NCBI GenBank assembly: GCA_002415485.1
Contig: DHYU01000085.1
Location: 52,430 to 103,670 of the forward strand
DNA from: Proteobacteria bacterium UBA5122
GTDB lineage: Bacteria > Pseudomonadota > Gammaproteobacteria > Tenderiales > Tenderiaceae
DNA: 51,241 bases
Reading direction: 5' to 3'
Shown here: piece by piece, positions 33,540 through 42,262 of the stretch
How the letters are laid out: every line of letters begins with the position of its first letter
How positions within the stretch are numbered: the stretch's first letter is position 1
Made by a program: the position numbers and the translations under genes
The notes under the pieces: model-generated
What the model was told of the DNA's origin: nothing
Databases searched by the model: none
The model's input: the letters and a program-made list of their open reading frames with translations, nothing else

Positions 33540-33550
33540 GCCATGCGGGC

Positions 33551-34549
33551 CTAGCGGGCCAATCCGATGCGCTCCATGAGATAACAGAGACAGTCCTGGC
33601 GGATCACACGCAGATCACGGGTCAGCATCGAAGGCATAACAGACTTGGTGAGCCGGATCTCACCGGCTTCGTAACTGAAGAAACGTGTACTAAGATCCTC
33701 GCCTTGCTCGCCCGTGCATTGCAGACGCGCACCGGCGCCCTGCACATAACCAAAGCAGGTGCCTGCGGGCAGCTCACTGAAGTTAAAACGATCGATGTCC
33801 GGCAACAAGACCAGATCATGGCCCTGCTCAAATCCGTAACTGGTCCCCTCCGGTATCTGCACCACCGCCACGGTGTGAAACAGATCGATATCGTGTGCCG
33901 CGACCGGATGCACGGGGATCTCGGTCAGGCGTAAACAGGCATCCACATATTCAAAGGCGTGTTCAACCCCATGCGCCTGACCTGGCTGACCACACTCCAG
34001 CGTCACCGCCGGACACAGCATTGAAAACGCGCGCGACTGCACACCCTCGGGTTTTGTGAAGTAGACCACCGTGCGCCCAAACATCGACGCCAATTGCAGA
34101 AACGGCGCATCGAGACGATTGACGCAGGCGTAATGCGGATTCAAACCGGTGTTGTTATGGATATCGATGCTGGCAAACACCTGGCGCTGCTGCATCTGCG
34201 CCAGCACGGACTGCATCATCTGCGACTCGGCGCACGCAGCATCATCCACCCACACCCGGTTATAGTCGGGCTGACCATCGAGGCGCCGCAAACCTTCCGC
34301 CGCCGCAGACACATTGCCGACAAGGATCGACAGACTGCGCGGCAATTTTTTATCGCTGTAATGCCGCAATAACTGCTGGATCGCCAGCAGGCCAGTCGGC
34401 TCATTGCCGTGCAACAGCACCGACACAAACAACGGCTCCGCCACACGCCCCGGCAGATGCATCAAGGTCGGTCCGCCCAACAAGGCAAGCAGATCCTTGG
34501 CCTCGCAATCAAGAAATCCTGCGGGTATTTGTTCCATCACCCTCAACAT
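33551..34549 (-). CDS. M14-type zinc carboxypeptidase/deacylase (AstE/AspA group)
   Basis: 332 residues. The zinc motif HGNEPTG (H-x-x-E) and SIDIHNNTGLNPHYACVNR supply ligands as in succinylglutamate desuccinylase and aspartoacylase. A Glu in VTLECGQPGQAHG may be the general base. Substrate unknown. It starts 10 bases after the glutamate-cysteine ligase-like gene, so the two probably work on a related amide or peptide product. Confidence 0.8.
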   Translation of the reverse strand: MLRVMEQIPAGFLDCEAKDLLALLGGPTLMHLPGRVAEPLFVSVLLHGNEPTGLLAIQQLLRHYSDKKLPRSLSILVGNVSAAAEGLRRLDGQPDYNRVWVDDAACAESQMMQSVLAQMQQRQVFASIDIHNNTGLNPHYACVNRLDAPFLQLASMFGRTVVYFTKPEGVQSRAFSMLCPAVTLECGQPGQAHGVEHAFEYVDACLRLTEIPVHPVAAHDIDLFHTVAVVQIPEGTSYGFEQGHDLVLLPDIDRFNFSELPAGTCFGYVQGAGARLQCTGEQGEDLSTRFFSYEAGEIRLTKSVMPSMLTRDLRVIRQDCLCYLMERIGLAR

Positions 34550-34559
34550 TCACACCCCC

Positions 34560-35999
34560 TCACAATGACCATTCGTGCACGGGTGCACCACTGTTTTGAC
34601 GTTCATGATAGGCCAACGTCAGGGCCGACATATCATGCCCGTGGCGCGCCACATAATCGCGCTGCCAATTGGCACCATTGCGCTTGTTACGCAGACGCCC
34701 TTCGATCACGCCTAGATAATTATCGATATCGCATGCATCCACATCGAGCAATCGCAGGCCTTCGCGCGCCATCGGCAACAACTGCTGCAACAGCAGCGCA
34801 TAGACCGACACACGTTTGCCATCGAGCCACATCACCTGTGCCGCCAGGCCATGTTTGGCGGCGCTGTAAAAATTACTGCGCGCATGTTCAAAGCTCAGCG
34901 CCGCCTCGGGCGCGGCATCACTCTGACTCATCGCCTCGACCAGCCCATAGAAAAATGCCGCGTTGGCAATCGCATCGATCACACTCGGCCCGGCGGGCAC
35001 CACACGATGCTCGATACGCAGATGCGGCCGACCGTGTTCATCGAAACCGATCAGCGGCCGGTTCCAGCGCCAGATCGTGCCGTTGTGCAGCGACAAATGC
35101 GACATTGCCTCCGCCGGCGCATCATCCACCGCCGGCAACAAAATCGGATAACGCTCCAGATTGCGCTCAAAACACTCAAACAACGACTGCTGCACATAAC
35201 TACAGCCAAAGCCGACGCGCCCGACCTCGCAGCCATTGTCATCGGTAAAACCACCCGCTGCGACGGCCTGTTCAAACACCGGGATACGCGTCTCATCCCA
35301 CAAGTCACTGCCAAACAGATACGGTGAATTGGCGCTGATCGCCACCATCGGTGCCGACAGGATATGCGCTGCGTTATAGGCCCGCGCCGAACGCTCGGGT
35401 GAGGTTTGATAATGGATTTGAAAGGAGGTCGCCGCCGACTCCAGCATCACATCGAGATGATAGGTGCGCAGGTGTTCGCGGCCTTCGATATTCAGATGCA
35501 GGGGCCGCCCCTCGCGCAAGCGCAACACTTGTTCGTTCAGCGCGCGAAAGCGTTTGACCTCCGACATGTTGGCCAGACTCAAGTCCGCCTCGGCCAGACT
35601 GGGCAGAATACCGATCATCATCAGTTCGCTGTCCAGCGTCTGCGCCAATGATCGACACGCCTGCCAGTTGTCGTGCAACTCCTGATGCATCTGTGACAAC
35701 ACCGCACCACTCAGTGAGCGCGGCGTGGTATTGAGTTCGAGATTGAACTTGGACAACTCCGACACCATCGGCAAGCCCAGCGACTCCGACCTCGCCAAAT
35801 ACGCTGCATTTTCCGGCACCGGTTGCCCCAGGCGATTGACCAGCCACAACTCCAGCTCAAAACCTGCAACCCGGCCCTTGTCCTGAAACTGCTCGGTGGC
35901 AAACCATTCCGCCAACAACTGCGTTTCACGTGTCAGGCGCTGCTCAAAGGCCTGAAAATCCTTGTGCCGAAAATGGCTGTTGTCGATTTCCTTGCCCAT
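34560..35999 (-). CDS. glutamate-cysteine ligase family (GCS2) enzyme
   Basis: 479 residues. The GCS2 catalytic pattern appears as FELELWLV near 47-54, SKFNLELNTTPRSL, and HLNIEGREHLRTYH. These ATP-dependent carboxylate-amine ligases join glutamate to an amine; true gamma-glutamylcysteine synthesis is possible but not certain. Start 35999 lies 11 bases after murU. It is coupled with an M14 deacylase downstream. Confidence 0.8.
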   Translation of the reverse strand: MGKEIDNSHFRHKDFQAFEQRLTRETQLLAEWFATEQFQDKGRVAGFELELWLVNRLGQPVPENAAYLARSESLGLPMVSELSKFNLELNTTPRSLSGAVLSQMHQELHDNWQACRSLAQTLDSELMMIGILPSLAEADLSLANMSEVKRFRALNEQVLRLREGRPLHLNIEGREHLRTYHLDVMLESAATSFQIHYQTSPERSARAYNAAHILSAPMVAISANSPYLFGSDLWDETRIPVFEQAVAAGGFTDDNGCEVGRVGFGCSYVQQSLFECFERNLERYPILLPAVDDAPAEAMSHLSLHNGTIWRWNRPLIGFDEHGRPHLRIEHRVVPAGPSVIDAIANAAFFYGLVEAMSQSDAAPEAALSFEHARSNFYSAAKHGLAAQVMWLDGKRVSVYALLLQQLLPMAREGLRLLDVDACDIDNYLGVIEGRLRNKRNGANWQRDYVARHGHDMSALTLAYHERQNSGAPVHEWSL

Positions 36000-36010
36000 A
36001 ACCCGCCTGG

Positions 36011-36676
36011 CTATCGCCTCAACCAGTCATCCAGCGCCTGCAAACGCTTTGGCGTACCGATATCGAACCAGTGCCCCTGATACAACTGCCCACTGACGCG
36101 CCCGGCCGCCATCGCCTGACGCAACAACGGCGCCAATGGAAAGGCCCCTGCCTGACATGTCTTGAACAACGCGGGACTGAGCACACTGATGCCGCTGAAC
36201 GTATAACGGTCGCTGTCTTGTGCATCGAGCACGAGGCCATCACGCAAAACGAAATCACCGCCAGGATGTTGTGGGGGATTGTTGACCAAGACGAGGTGGG
36301 CGTCTTTCTCAGGCAACAGGCACAGCGAGGAAAAATCAAAGTCGGTCCAGACATCGCCATTGACGACGATGAACGGCGCATCGCCCAACAGCGGCAATGC
36401 ATTGAAGATGCCGCCGCCCGTCTCCAGCGCACGCCCGTGTTCATCCGAATATTTGATGCGCACACAGTAACGCGCGCCGTCCAGCAACGCGGCCTCGATC
36501 TGGTCACCCAGATGGGCATGATTGATCACCAGCTCGGTAACGCCGGCACGCTGCAAGGCCTCGATATGGTATTCGATCAAACGCTTGCCACCCGCCTCGA
36601 GCAAGGGTTTAGGGGTATGGTCGGTCAGCGGCCGCATACGCTCACCACGGCCTGCCGCTAGGATCATTGCTTTCAT
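36011..36676 (-). CDS. murU: MurU-type N-acetylmuramate-1-phosphate uridylyltransferase
   Basis: 221 residues from MKAMILAAGRGERMRPLTD (an extra Met codon precedes at 36679). The nucleotidyltransferase motif LAAGRGERMRPLT, then TPKPLLEAGGKRLIEYH and VNGDVWTDFD are typical. In the peptidoglycan recycling route it makes UDP-MurNAc. Its usual partner kinase AmgK is not next to it here. It lies in the yibN-secB-gpsA operon, 52 bases after gpsA. Confidence 0.87.
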   Translation of the reverse strand: MKAMILAAGRGERMRPLTDHTPKPLLEAGGKRLIEYHIEALQRAGVTELVINHAHLGDQIEAALLDGARYCVRIKYSDEHGRALETGGGIFNALPLLGDAPFIVVNGDVWTDFDFSSLCLLPEKDAHLVLVNNPPQHPGGDFVLRDGLVLDAQDSDRYTFSGISVLSPALFKTCQAGAFPLAPLLRQAMAAGRVSGQLYQGHWFDIGTPKRLQALDDWLRR

Positions 36677-36731
36677 CATGAGATTGATTGTAAACGCTCA
36701 GCGCGAGCGCACAACAGAGAATAAAACCGGA

Positions 36732-37748
36732 TTACACACCTTCGGCCTTGGGGGCGCGATGCAACAACTGACTCACGGCCTCAGCGGGCGCACGCTGGTG
36801 ATAGATCACCTGGTAGACCTGCTCGGTGATCGGCATTTCAATGCCCAGCTCCGCTGCCACCGTCATCACCTCTTGCGCGGCATGCATGCCTTCGACCACA
36901 TACTTCACCTCTTCACAGGCAGCGGCCACCGTTTTGCCACGCCCCAAGGCCAGACCAAAACGTCGGTTGCGCGATTGATCATCGGTACAGGTCAAGACTA
37001 GGTCACCCAAACCCGCCAGCCCCATCAGGGTTTCACGCCGCGCACCCAACGCTACACCAAAGTGCATGATCTCGTTCAAACCACGGGTGATCAGTGCTGC
37101 CCGCGCATTGGCACCAAAGCCAAGGCCATCACTGATACCGGCGGCGATGGCCAGGATATTCTTGACCGCACCACCGACCTCTACCCCGATCACATCATCG
37201 GTGCTGTAGGCGCGAAAACGGTCATTGTGAAAATACATTGCCAAAGCCTCAGCCAGGGCCATATCGCGACTGGCGATCGTCACTGCCGTCGGCATCCCCA
37301 GCGCCACCTCGCGGGCAAAGGTTGGTCCCGAGACCACGGCTGCGGGCACCGTCGCCCCCAGCACCTCATCGACCACGGTGTGCAGCAAACGATGGCTATC
37401 TGCATCAAAGCCCTTGGTCGCCCACATCACACGCATATCGGCACGAAGCAGTGGCTGCAATTGTTGCAGCGTGGCGCGAAAGGCCTTGCTCGGCACACAG
37501 ACCAACACATCCATCGCTGCAGCAACCGCCGCATCGAGATCGGAACTAAACTTCAGTGAAGGTGGCAGCTCAACGCCCGGTAAATACGCGGCATTGATAC
37601 GATGCGCCTGCAGATCAGCAATGGTATTGGCATTGCGCGCCCATAACGTAGTGGGCACGCCATTGCGGGCCAGGAGCACGGCCAAGGCCGTGCCCCAAGC
37701 CCCCGCGCCGACCACAACGGTCGGCCTGGATTGCGGGGTTTCGCTCAT
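36732..37748 (-). CDS. gpsA: glycerol-3-phosphate dehydrogenase [NAD(P)+]
   Basis: 338 residues. N-terminal VVGAGAWGTALAVLLARNG binds NAD(P)H. The C-terminal catalytic part includes GGAVKNILAIAAGISDGLGFGANARAALITRGLNEI. It makes sn-glycerol-3-phosphate for phospholipids. It follows secB by 24 bases, as in E. coli. Confidence 0.97.
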   Translation of the reverse strand: MSETPQSRPTVVVGAGAWGTALAVLLARNGVPTTLWARNANTIADLQAHRINAAYLPGVELPPSLKFSSDLDAAVAAAMDVLVCVPSKAFRATLQQLQPLLRADMRVMWATKGFDADSHRLLHTVVDEVLGATVPAAVVSGPTFAREVALGMPTAVTIASRDMALAEALAMYFHNDRFRAYSTDDVIGVEVGGAVKNILAIAAGISDGLGFGANARAALITRGLNEIMHFGVALGARRETLMGLAGLGDLVLTCTDDQSRNRRFGLALGRGKTVAAACEEVKYVVEGMHAAQEVMTVAAELGIEMPITEQVYQVIYHQRAPAEAVSQLLHRAPKAEGV

Positions 37749-37772
37749 CGCGATGAGGACGTGAATCGAGGC

Positions 37773-38270
37773 TTAGTGAGTGACTTCGGCAGAAGCCTTC
37801 TCTGCCTGTGCTTGTTTTTGCTGTTGCAGATGCTGTGCATAGAGCGCATCAAAATTGACTGGCGCCAACAACAACTGCGGGAAACCACCGCGCGCTACCA
37901 GATCAGAGACCGCTTCACGCGCATACGGGAACAGGATGTTCGGACAAAAACTGCCGAGCAGATGCCCCATCTGCGCCTGATCGTACCCTTGCGCCTGAAA
38001 GATGCCCGCCTGTTGCACTTCCACCAGATAGGCAACCTTATCCCCCTGCTTGGCGGTAACAGTCAAACCCAACACCACTTCATGAATGCCATCCTGGTTC
38101 AGTGCCTTGCCAGAATTATTGATCTGCACATTCACATCGGGCGCCCACTCAGTCTGGGCAAAGATCGCTGGAGAGTTCGGCGTTTCGAAGGAGATATCCT
38201 TGGTGTAGATTTTTTGGATACCAAATACACCCTGCGCTTGTTGCTGGGCCTTTTCGTTATTGTCTGACAT
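37773..38270 (-). CDS. secB: SecB export chaperone
   Basis: 165 residues with the SecB signature (FGIQKIYTKDISFETPNSPAIF, VQINNSGKALNQDG, CPNILFPYAREAVSDLVARGGFPQLLLAPVNFDALY). The tetrameric cytoplasmic chaperone keeps Sec substrates unfolded and hands them to SecA. It starts 25 bases after the rhodanese gene. The grxC gene usual between the two is missing. Confidence 0.97.
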   Translation of the reverse strand: MSDNNEKAQQQAQGVFGIQKIYTKDISFETPNSPAIFAQTEWAPDVNVQINNSGKALNQDGIHEVVLGLTVTAKQGDKVAYLVEVQQAGIFQAQGYDQAQMGHLLGSFCPNILFPYAREAVSDLVARGGFPQLLLAPVNFDALYAQHLQQQKQAQAEKASAEVTH

Positions 38271-38295
38271 AAACGTTTTAACCTTCCAAATTCAA

Positions 38296-38718
38296 TTAAC
38301 GACTGACGGGCAGATCGGCGCTGGTCCAGGCCATCATGCCACCCTTCAGTTTGTAGATGGATTTAAATCCCTGCCGCTGCAGAATACTGCCAGCCTTGGC
38401 GGAACGCTGACCGCTACGGCAATACACAATCAACGGCTTGTCTCGATACTGCTCCAAGGTGTCCAACTTGCTGTCCAGTAAACCAAGCGGAATATGCACC
38501 GCATTGATGACATGACCTTCGCTGAACTCCTTGTCATCACGCACATCAACAACCACGGCATCGTCATGATTGATCATGCGCACCGCCTCGCCAGGGGCGA
38601 TCTCGGTGAATCCAAGTAACTTCTGTTTGAACTCATTCATCACAATCATGATGATGATGGCAAACAGTGCCGACATCATGATCGGATGATTAAAGGTAAA
38701 TTCAAAAAACTGCCCCAT
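38296..38718 (-). CDS. yibN: membrane-anchored rhodanese-like protein (YibN type)
   Basis: 140 residues. An N-terminal membrane helix (MMSALFAIIIMIVMNEF) and a cytoplasmic rhodanese domain with active-site loop CRSGQRS. A sulphur-transfer role is suggested by the family but not proven. First gene of the operon that runs on to secB, gpsA, murU, GCS2 and M14. Confidence 0.9.
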   Translation of the reverse strand: MGQFFEFTFNHPIMMSALFAIIIMIVMNEFKQKLLGFTEIAPGEAVRMINHDDAVVVDVRDDKEFSEGHVINAVHIPLGLLDSKLDTLEQYRDKPLIVYCRSGQRSAKAGSILQRQGFKSIYKLKGGMMAWTSADLPVSR

Positions 38719-38779
38719 AACCCGAGCCTACAACCCTTTCTATCGAAATAAACCGTTTAAATACTAACGCAGGAATATG

Positions 38780-39121
38780 TTATTGCTGTGAACAAAATAC
38801 ATCACGCATCATGCAAATCAATTTCAATGTCCCAGGATCTCCCACCCGATAAAAGACGCGATTGGCGTCTTTGCGCGAAGCGAGGATATCCTTGTCGCGT
38901 AGAATCGCTAAATGCTGCGACACATTGCTTTGCGATGTTCCCACCTGATCAACGATATCTTGCACGCTGATCTCCTGATCACCCAACACACACAGAATTT
39001 TCAACCGTATCGGGTGAGACATCGCCTTCAGCGAACGTGCCGCCTTATCGATATCCTCATCCCGAGTGATGAGTTCATCTTCATTATTTTCGTATACGAC
39101 CATCCTACCCTTCATCTCCAT
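38780..39121 (-). CDS. ArsR-family winged-helix regulator
   Basis: 113 residues from ATG 39121 (MEMKGRMVVYENNEDE), chosen because GGAGG stands eight bases upstream. The open frame extends to 39358, but a TATAAT at 39210-39215 (minus strand) would place transcription start inside that extension. The winged helix is MSHPIRLKILCVLGDQEISVQDIVDQVGTSQSNVSQHLAILRDKDIL. No paired-cysteine metal site is visible in the recognition helix, so the signal is unclear. It is divergent from gpmI and may control it or itself. Confidence 0.85.
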   Translation of the reverse strand: MEMKGRMVVYENNEDELITRDEDIDKAARSLKAMSHPIRLKILCVLGDQEISVQDIVDQVGTSQSNVSQHLAILRDKDILASRKDANRVFYRVGDPGTLKLICMMRDVFCSQQ

Positions 39122-39209
39122 AAATGGGCCTCCGATATCCGCACCCGCCTCATCCTTGAGTCGGTCAAACCACGACCAATCATCAACCGGTTTTAGTTTG
39201 AAGAGAAAC

Positions 39210-39239
39210 ATTATACAATAATGCCTATTCAAGCAGTAA
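39210..39239 (-). promoter_or_regulatory. likely promoter of the ArsR gene
   Basis: Perfect -10 TATAAT (minus strand, 39215-39210) with a weak TTACTG 18 bases upstream. It implies an untranslated leader of about 80 bases before the ATG at 39121. Confidence 0.45.
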
Positions 39240-39374
39240 GTTTTTAGAAATCCGCACTTCCCGGACTCCCCCTGCGCTGCATTTATGCCCGAACGCCACC
39301 CCGGTAGGCGCCGGCTTGAATCTACGGGGCTCATCCGGCCTGTGGGCAAACTCCGCAATCAGACCTTGACACCG

Positions 39375-40913
39375 ATGCCAAATAAAATTCGACCCATCAC
39401 ACTGCTCATCCTCGACGGCTGGGGCCACACAGAGTGCACCGACCACAACGCCATTCACCATGCCCAGACACCGATTTGGGACAAATTGTGGCAACAGTAT
39501 CCGCACACTTACCTGAGCTGCTCTGGTTCTGAGGTCGGCCTGCCGTCCGATCAGATGGGCAACTCTGAGGTCGGCCACCTCAATCTGGGCGCCGGCCGCG
39601 TGGTCTATCAGGAATTCACCCGCATCAGCCGTGCGATCAAGACCGGCTCCTTCTTCAGCAACAGCACGCTGACCAATGCCGTAGACCAGGCCATCAGTGA
39701 TGGCAAGGCAATCCACATCATGGGCCTGCTGTCACCGGGTGGCGTCCACAGCCACGAAGAACACATCCAGGCCTTTGCCAAACTGGCCGCTGACCGTGGC
39801 GCCAAAGAGATCTATCTGCACGCCTTCCTCGACGGCCGCGACACAGCACCCAAGAGCGCGGCCGATTCGATCACGGCAATGGAAAACGTGTTTGCCGAAC
39901 TGGGCAGTGGCCGCATCGTCTCGGTCATCGGCCGTTATTACGCCATGGATCGCGACCACCGCTGGCCTCGTATCCAGGCTGCCTACGACCTGATCCCCCA
40001 GGGCAAAGGAGCCTTCCATGCCGACACCGCCATGGCCGCGCTGGAAATGGCCTATGCCCGCAACGAAACCGACGAATTCGTGCAAAGCACCTCCGTGGGT
40101 GACAGCATCAAGGTCAATGATGGCGACACCATCATCTTCATGAACTATCGCTCAGACCGCGCCCGCCAAATCAGCCGCGCCTTCACCGACGAAATGTTTG
40201 ATGGCTTTGAGCGCGCCTATACCCCCAAGCTCGGCACCTTCGTCAGCCTCACCGAATATCAAAAGGGCCTGTCGATCCCGGTGGCCTTCCCCGCTGAAAA
40301 ATTGAGCAATGGTTTTGGCGAATACATCTCCAGCCTCGGCCTGCGCCAACTGCGCATCGCCGAAACCGAGAAATACGCCCACGTCACCTTTTTCTTCAAC
40401 GGCGGCGAAGAACACCCCTTCGACGGTGAAGATCGCATCCTGGTCAGCTCACCCGATGTCGCCACCTACGACCTGCAGCCAGAGATGAGCGCACCGGAAG
40501 TCACCGACAAGCTGGTCGAGGCCATCGAGAGCGGCAAATACGACGCCATCATCTGCAACTTCGCCAACCCGGACATGGTCGGCCATACCGGCAACTTCGA
40601 TGCCGCCGTCAAGGCCATCGAGACCATTGATGTCTGCCTCGGCCGCATCATTGATGCGCTGCAAAAGGTCGGTGGCGAGGCACTGATCACCGCCGACCAC
40701 GGCAATGCCGAACGCATGGTCGACCCGACCAGCGGCCAACCACATACCGCCCACACCCACAACAAAGTACCGTTCATCTACGTCGGCCGCGACGCTGCCC
40801 CTCACTGTACCAACTGCAGTCTGGCCGATGTCGCCCCCACCATGTTGACACTGATGGACCTACCCATCCCACCCAACATGACCGGCCACGCGGTTATGCA
40901 ACTGAAGGACTAA
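39375..40913 (+). CDS. gpmI: 2,3-bisphosphoglycerate-independent phosphoglycerate mutase
   Basis: 512 residues from ATG 39375 (MPNKIRPITLLILDGWG); an upstream in-frame ATG at 39285 would add 30 unrelated residues. Metal-binding Asp14 in DGWG and the phosphoserine Ser64 in MGNSEVGH identify the Mn-dependent enzyme that interconverts 3- and 2-phosphoglycerate. ITADHGNAE near the end supplies further metal ligands. It heads the conserved series gpmI-envC-ctpA-yibQ. Confidence 0.97.
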   Translation: MPNKIRPITLLILDGWGHTECTDHNAIHHAQTPIWDKLWQQYPHTYLSCSGSEVGLPSDQMGNSEVGHLNLGAGRVVYQEFTRISRAIKTGSFFSNSTLTNAVDQAISDGKAIHIMGLLSPGGVHSHEEHIQAFAKLAADRGAKEIYLHAFLDGRDTAPKSAADSITAMENVFAELGSGRIVSVIGRYYAMDRDHRWPRIQAAYDLIPQGKGAFHADTAMAALEMAYARNETDEFVQSTSVGDSIKVNDGDTIIFMNYRSDRARQISRAFTDEMFDGFERAYTPKLGTFVSLTEYQKGLSIPVAFPAEKLSNGFGEYISSLGLRQLRIAETEKYAHVTFFFNGGEEHPFDGEDRILVSSPDVATYDLQPEMSAPEVTDKLVEAIESGKYDAIICNFANPDMVGHTGNFDAAVKAIETIDVCLGRIIDALQKVGGEALITADHGNAERMVDPTSGQPHTAHTHNKVPFIYVGRDAAPHCTNCSLADVAPTMLTLMDLPIPPNMTGHAVMQLKD

Positions 40914-40917
40914 GCCC

Positions 40918-40950
40918 ATGGGCTTGCCCTGCCTTGCGCGGCAAGCCCAT
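40918..40950. terminator. hairpin between gpmI and envC
   Basis: Perfect 11-base arms ATGGGCTTGCC / GGCAAGCCCAT with an 11-base loop, four bases after the gpmI stop. No T-run follows, so it may attenuate or stabilise the gpmI message rather than end it. Confidence 0.55.
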
Positions 40951-40989
40951 AATCAGGACTCGGACCAACGTCGTCACGGATCCCCAACC

Positions 40990-42132
40990 TTGTATAGCAA
41001 CCTATCCCAATCCTGGCGTCGCCGTATCTTTCTATGCTGTCTCGGGCTCTGCCTACCGCTGCACAGCCATGCCGAATCCACCCAGCAACAACTCAACCAG
41101 GTACAAAGCCAGATCGGCGAACTGCGCCAGGATTTGGCACAGGACCGACAACAACACAGCCACCTGCAGACCGAACTCAAATCGCTGGAGCAAAACATCA
41201 GCGAGCTGCGACGCAAACTGCGCGAACTGAACACTGAACGCAGCCGCCATCAACAACAACAAAAAGACCTGGATCGCCAGGTCCTCAACCTCAACACCAA
41301 ACTCACCCAGCTCAAACAGCAACTGGCGCAACACCTGCGTACCAGCTACAGCACTGGTCAACACCAAGCGTTAAAACTATTGCTCAACCAGGACAACCCG
41401 GCAGAACTGGGGCGCACACTGACCTATTACCGCTATCTGACCGAGGCACAACTCAACACCGTCGCTGCCACCGAGCAGACCCGCGCCGAACTCGGCCAGG
41501 CTGCCGACAAACTGCAGCACACCCAACAGCAACTGCAGACCGTCGAAGATGAAGTCCGCCAGCAACAACAGGCACTGCAGGCACAACGCAACGAACGCAA
41601 ACAGGTCATCAGCCAGCTCAACGCCGACATCAAGGACAAAGATCAGCAACTGGCAAAACTCCAGGCCGATGAAAAACACCTGTTGCAACTGATGGAAGAG
41701 ATCCGCCGCCGACCCGGTCGCTACATCCCGGACGGCGTCAGCCTCGGCAAACTGCAGGGCAAACTCGCCTGGCCCGCCAAGGGCAAGATCAGCCACCGCT
41801 TCGGCAGCCCACGCTTGCAGGGCAAACGCAAATGGCAGGGCGTGATGATCGACGCCAAGCTCGGCAGCGACGTCAACAGCATCGCCGCCGGCAAGGTCGT
41901 CTTCGCCGACTGGATCCGCGGCTACGGCCTGATGCTGATTGTCGATCACGGCCACGACTACATGAGCGTCTACGCCCACAACGAAAGTCTGTACAAAAAA
42001 ACCGGTGATCTCGTCGCCGCCGGCGAGATCATTGCCAGCGTCGGCAACAGCGGCGGCCAACACGATGACGGCCTCTATTTTGAGCTACGCCACAAAGGCA
42101 GCCCTATCGATCCTGCCAAATGGTGCCGATAA
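40990..42132 (+). CDS. envC: EnvC-type murein hydrolase activator
   Basis: About 380 residues from a TTG start at 40990 (MYSNLSQSWRRRIFLCCLG); an ATG at 40918 is in frame but lies in the hairpin. A signal peptide ending HSHAES is followed by a long coiled coil (about 30-230) and a C-terminal LytM domain (GKISHRFGSPRLQGK, MLIVDHGHDYMSVYAHNESLY). EnvC activates the amidases AmiA/AmiB at the division septum. The LytM site is partly degenerate, as expected for an activator. Confidence 0.93.
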   Translation: MYSNLSQSWRRRIFLCCLGLCLPLHSHAESTQQQLNQVQSQIGELRQDLAQDRQQHSHLQTELKSLEQNISELRRKLRELNTERSRHQQQQKDLDRQVLNLNTKLTQLKQQLAQHLRTSYSTGQHQALKLLLNQDNPAELGRTLTYYRYLTEAQLNTVAATEQTRAELGQAADKLQHTQQQLQTVEDEVRQQQQALQAQRNERKQVISQLNADIKDKDQQLAKLQADEKHLLQLMEEIRRRPGRYIPDGVSLGKLQGKLAWPAKGKISHRFGSPRLQGKRKWQGVMIDAKLGSDVNSIAAGKVVFADWIRGYGLMLIVDHGHDYMSVYAHNESLYKKTGDLVAAGEIIASVGNSGGQHDDGLYFELRHKGSPIDPAKWCR

Positions 42133-42262
42133 CCCCCAAACGATGACGTAATCACATGATTTACAAATGTTTGGCTTGTAACGTGGCTGGATTTACCAGT
42201 ATCCTGCATCACCATTCAGACCGTTATTTCTCCATATAAAAATACCCGGACGGAGCCGCAGC

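Noticed and set aside
39225..39716. 163-residue minus-strand open frame overlapping gpmI
   Set aside because: Antisense to the highly conserved start of gpmI and without a recognisable domain.
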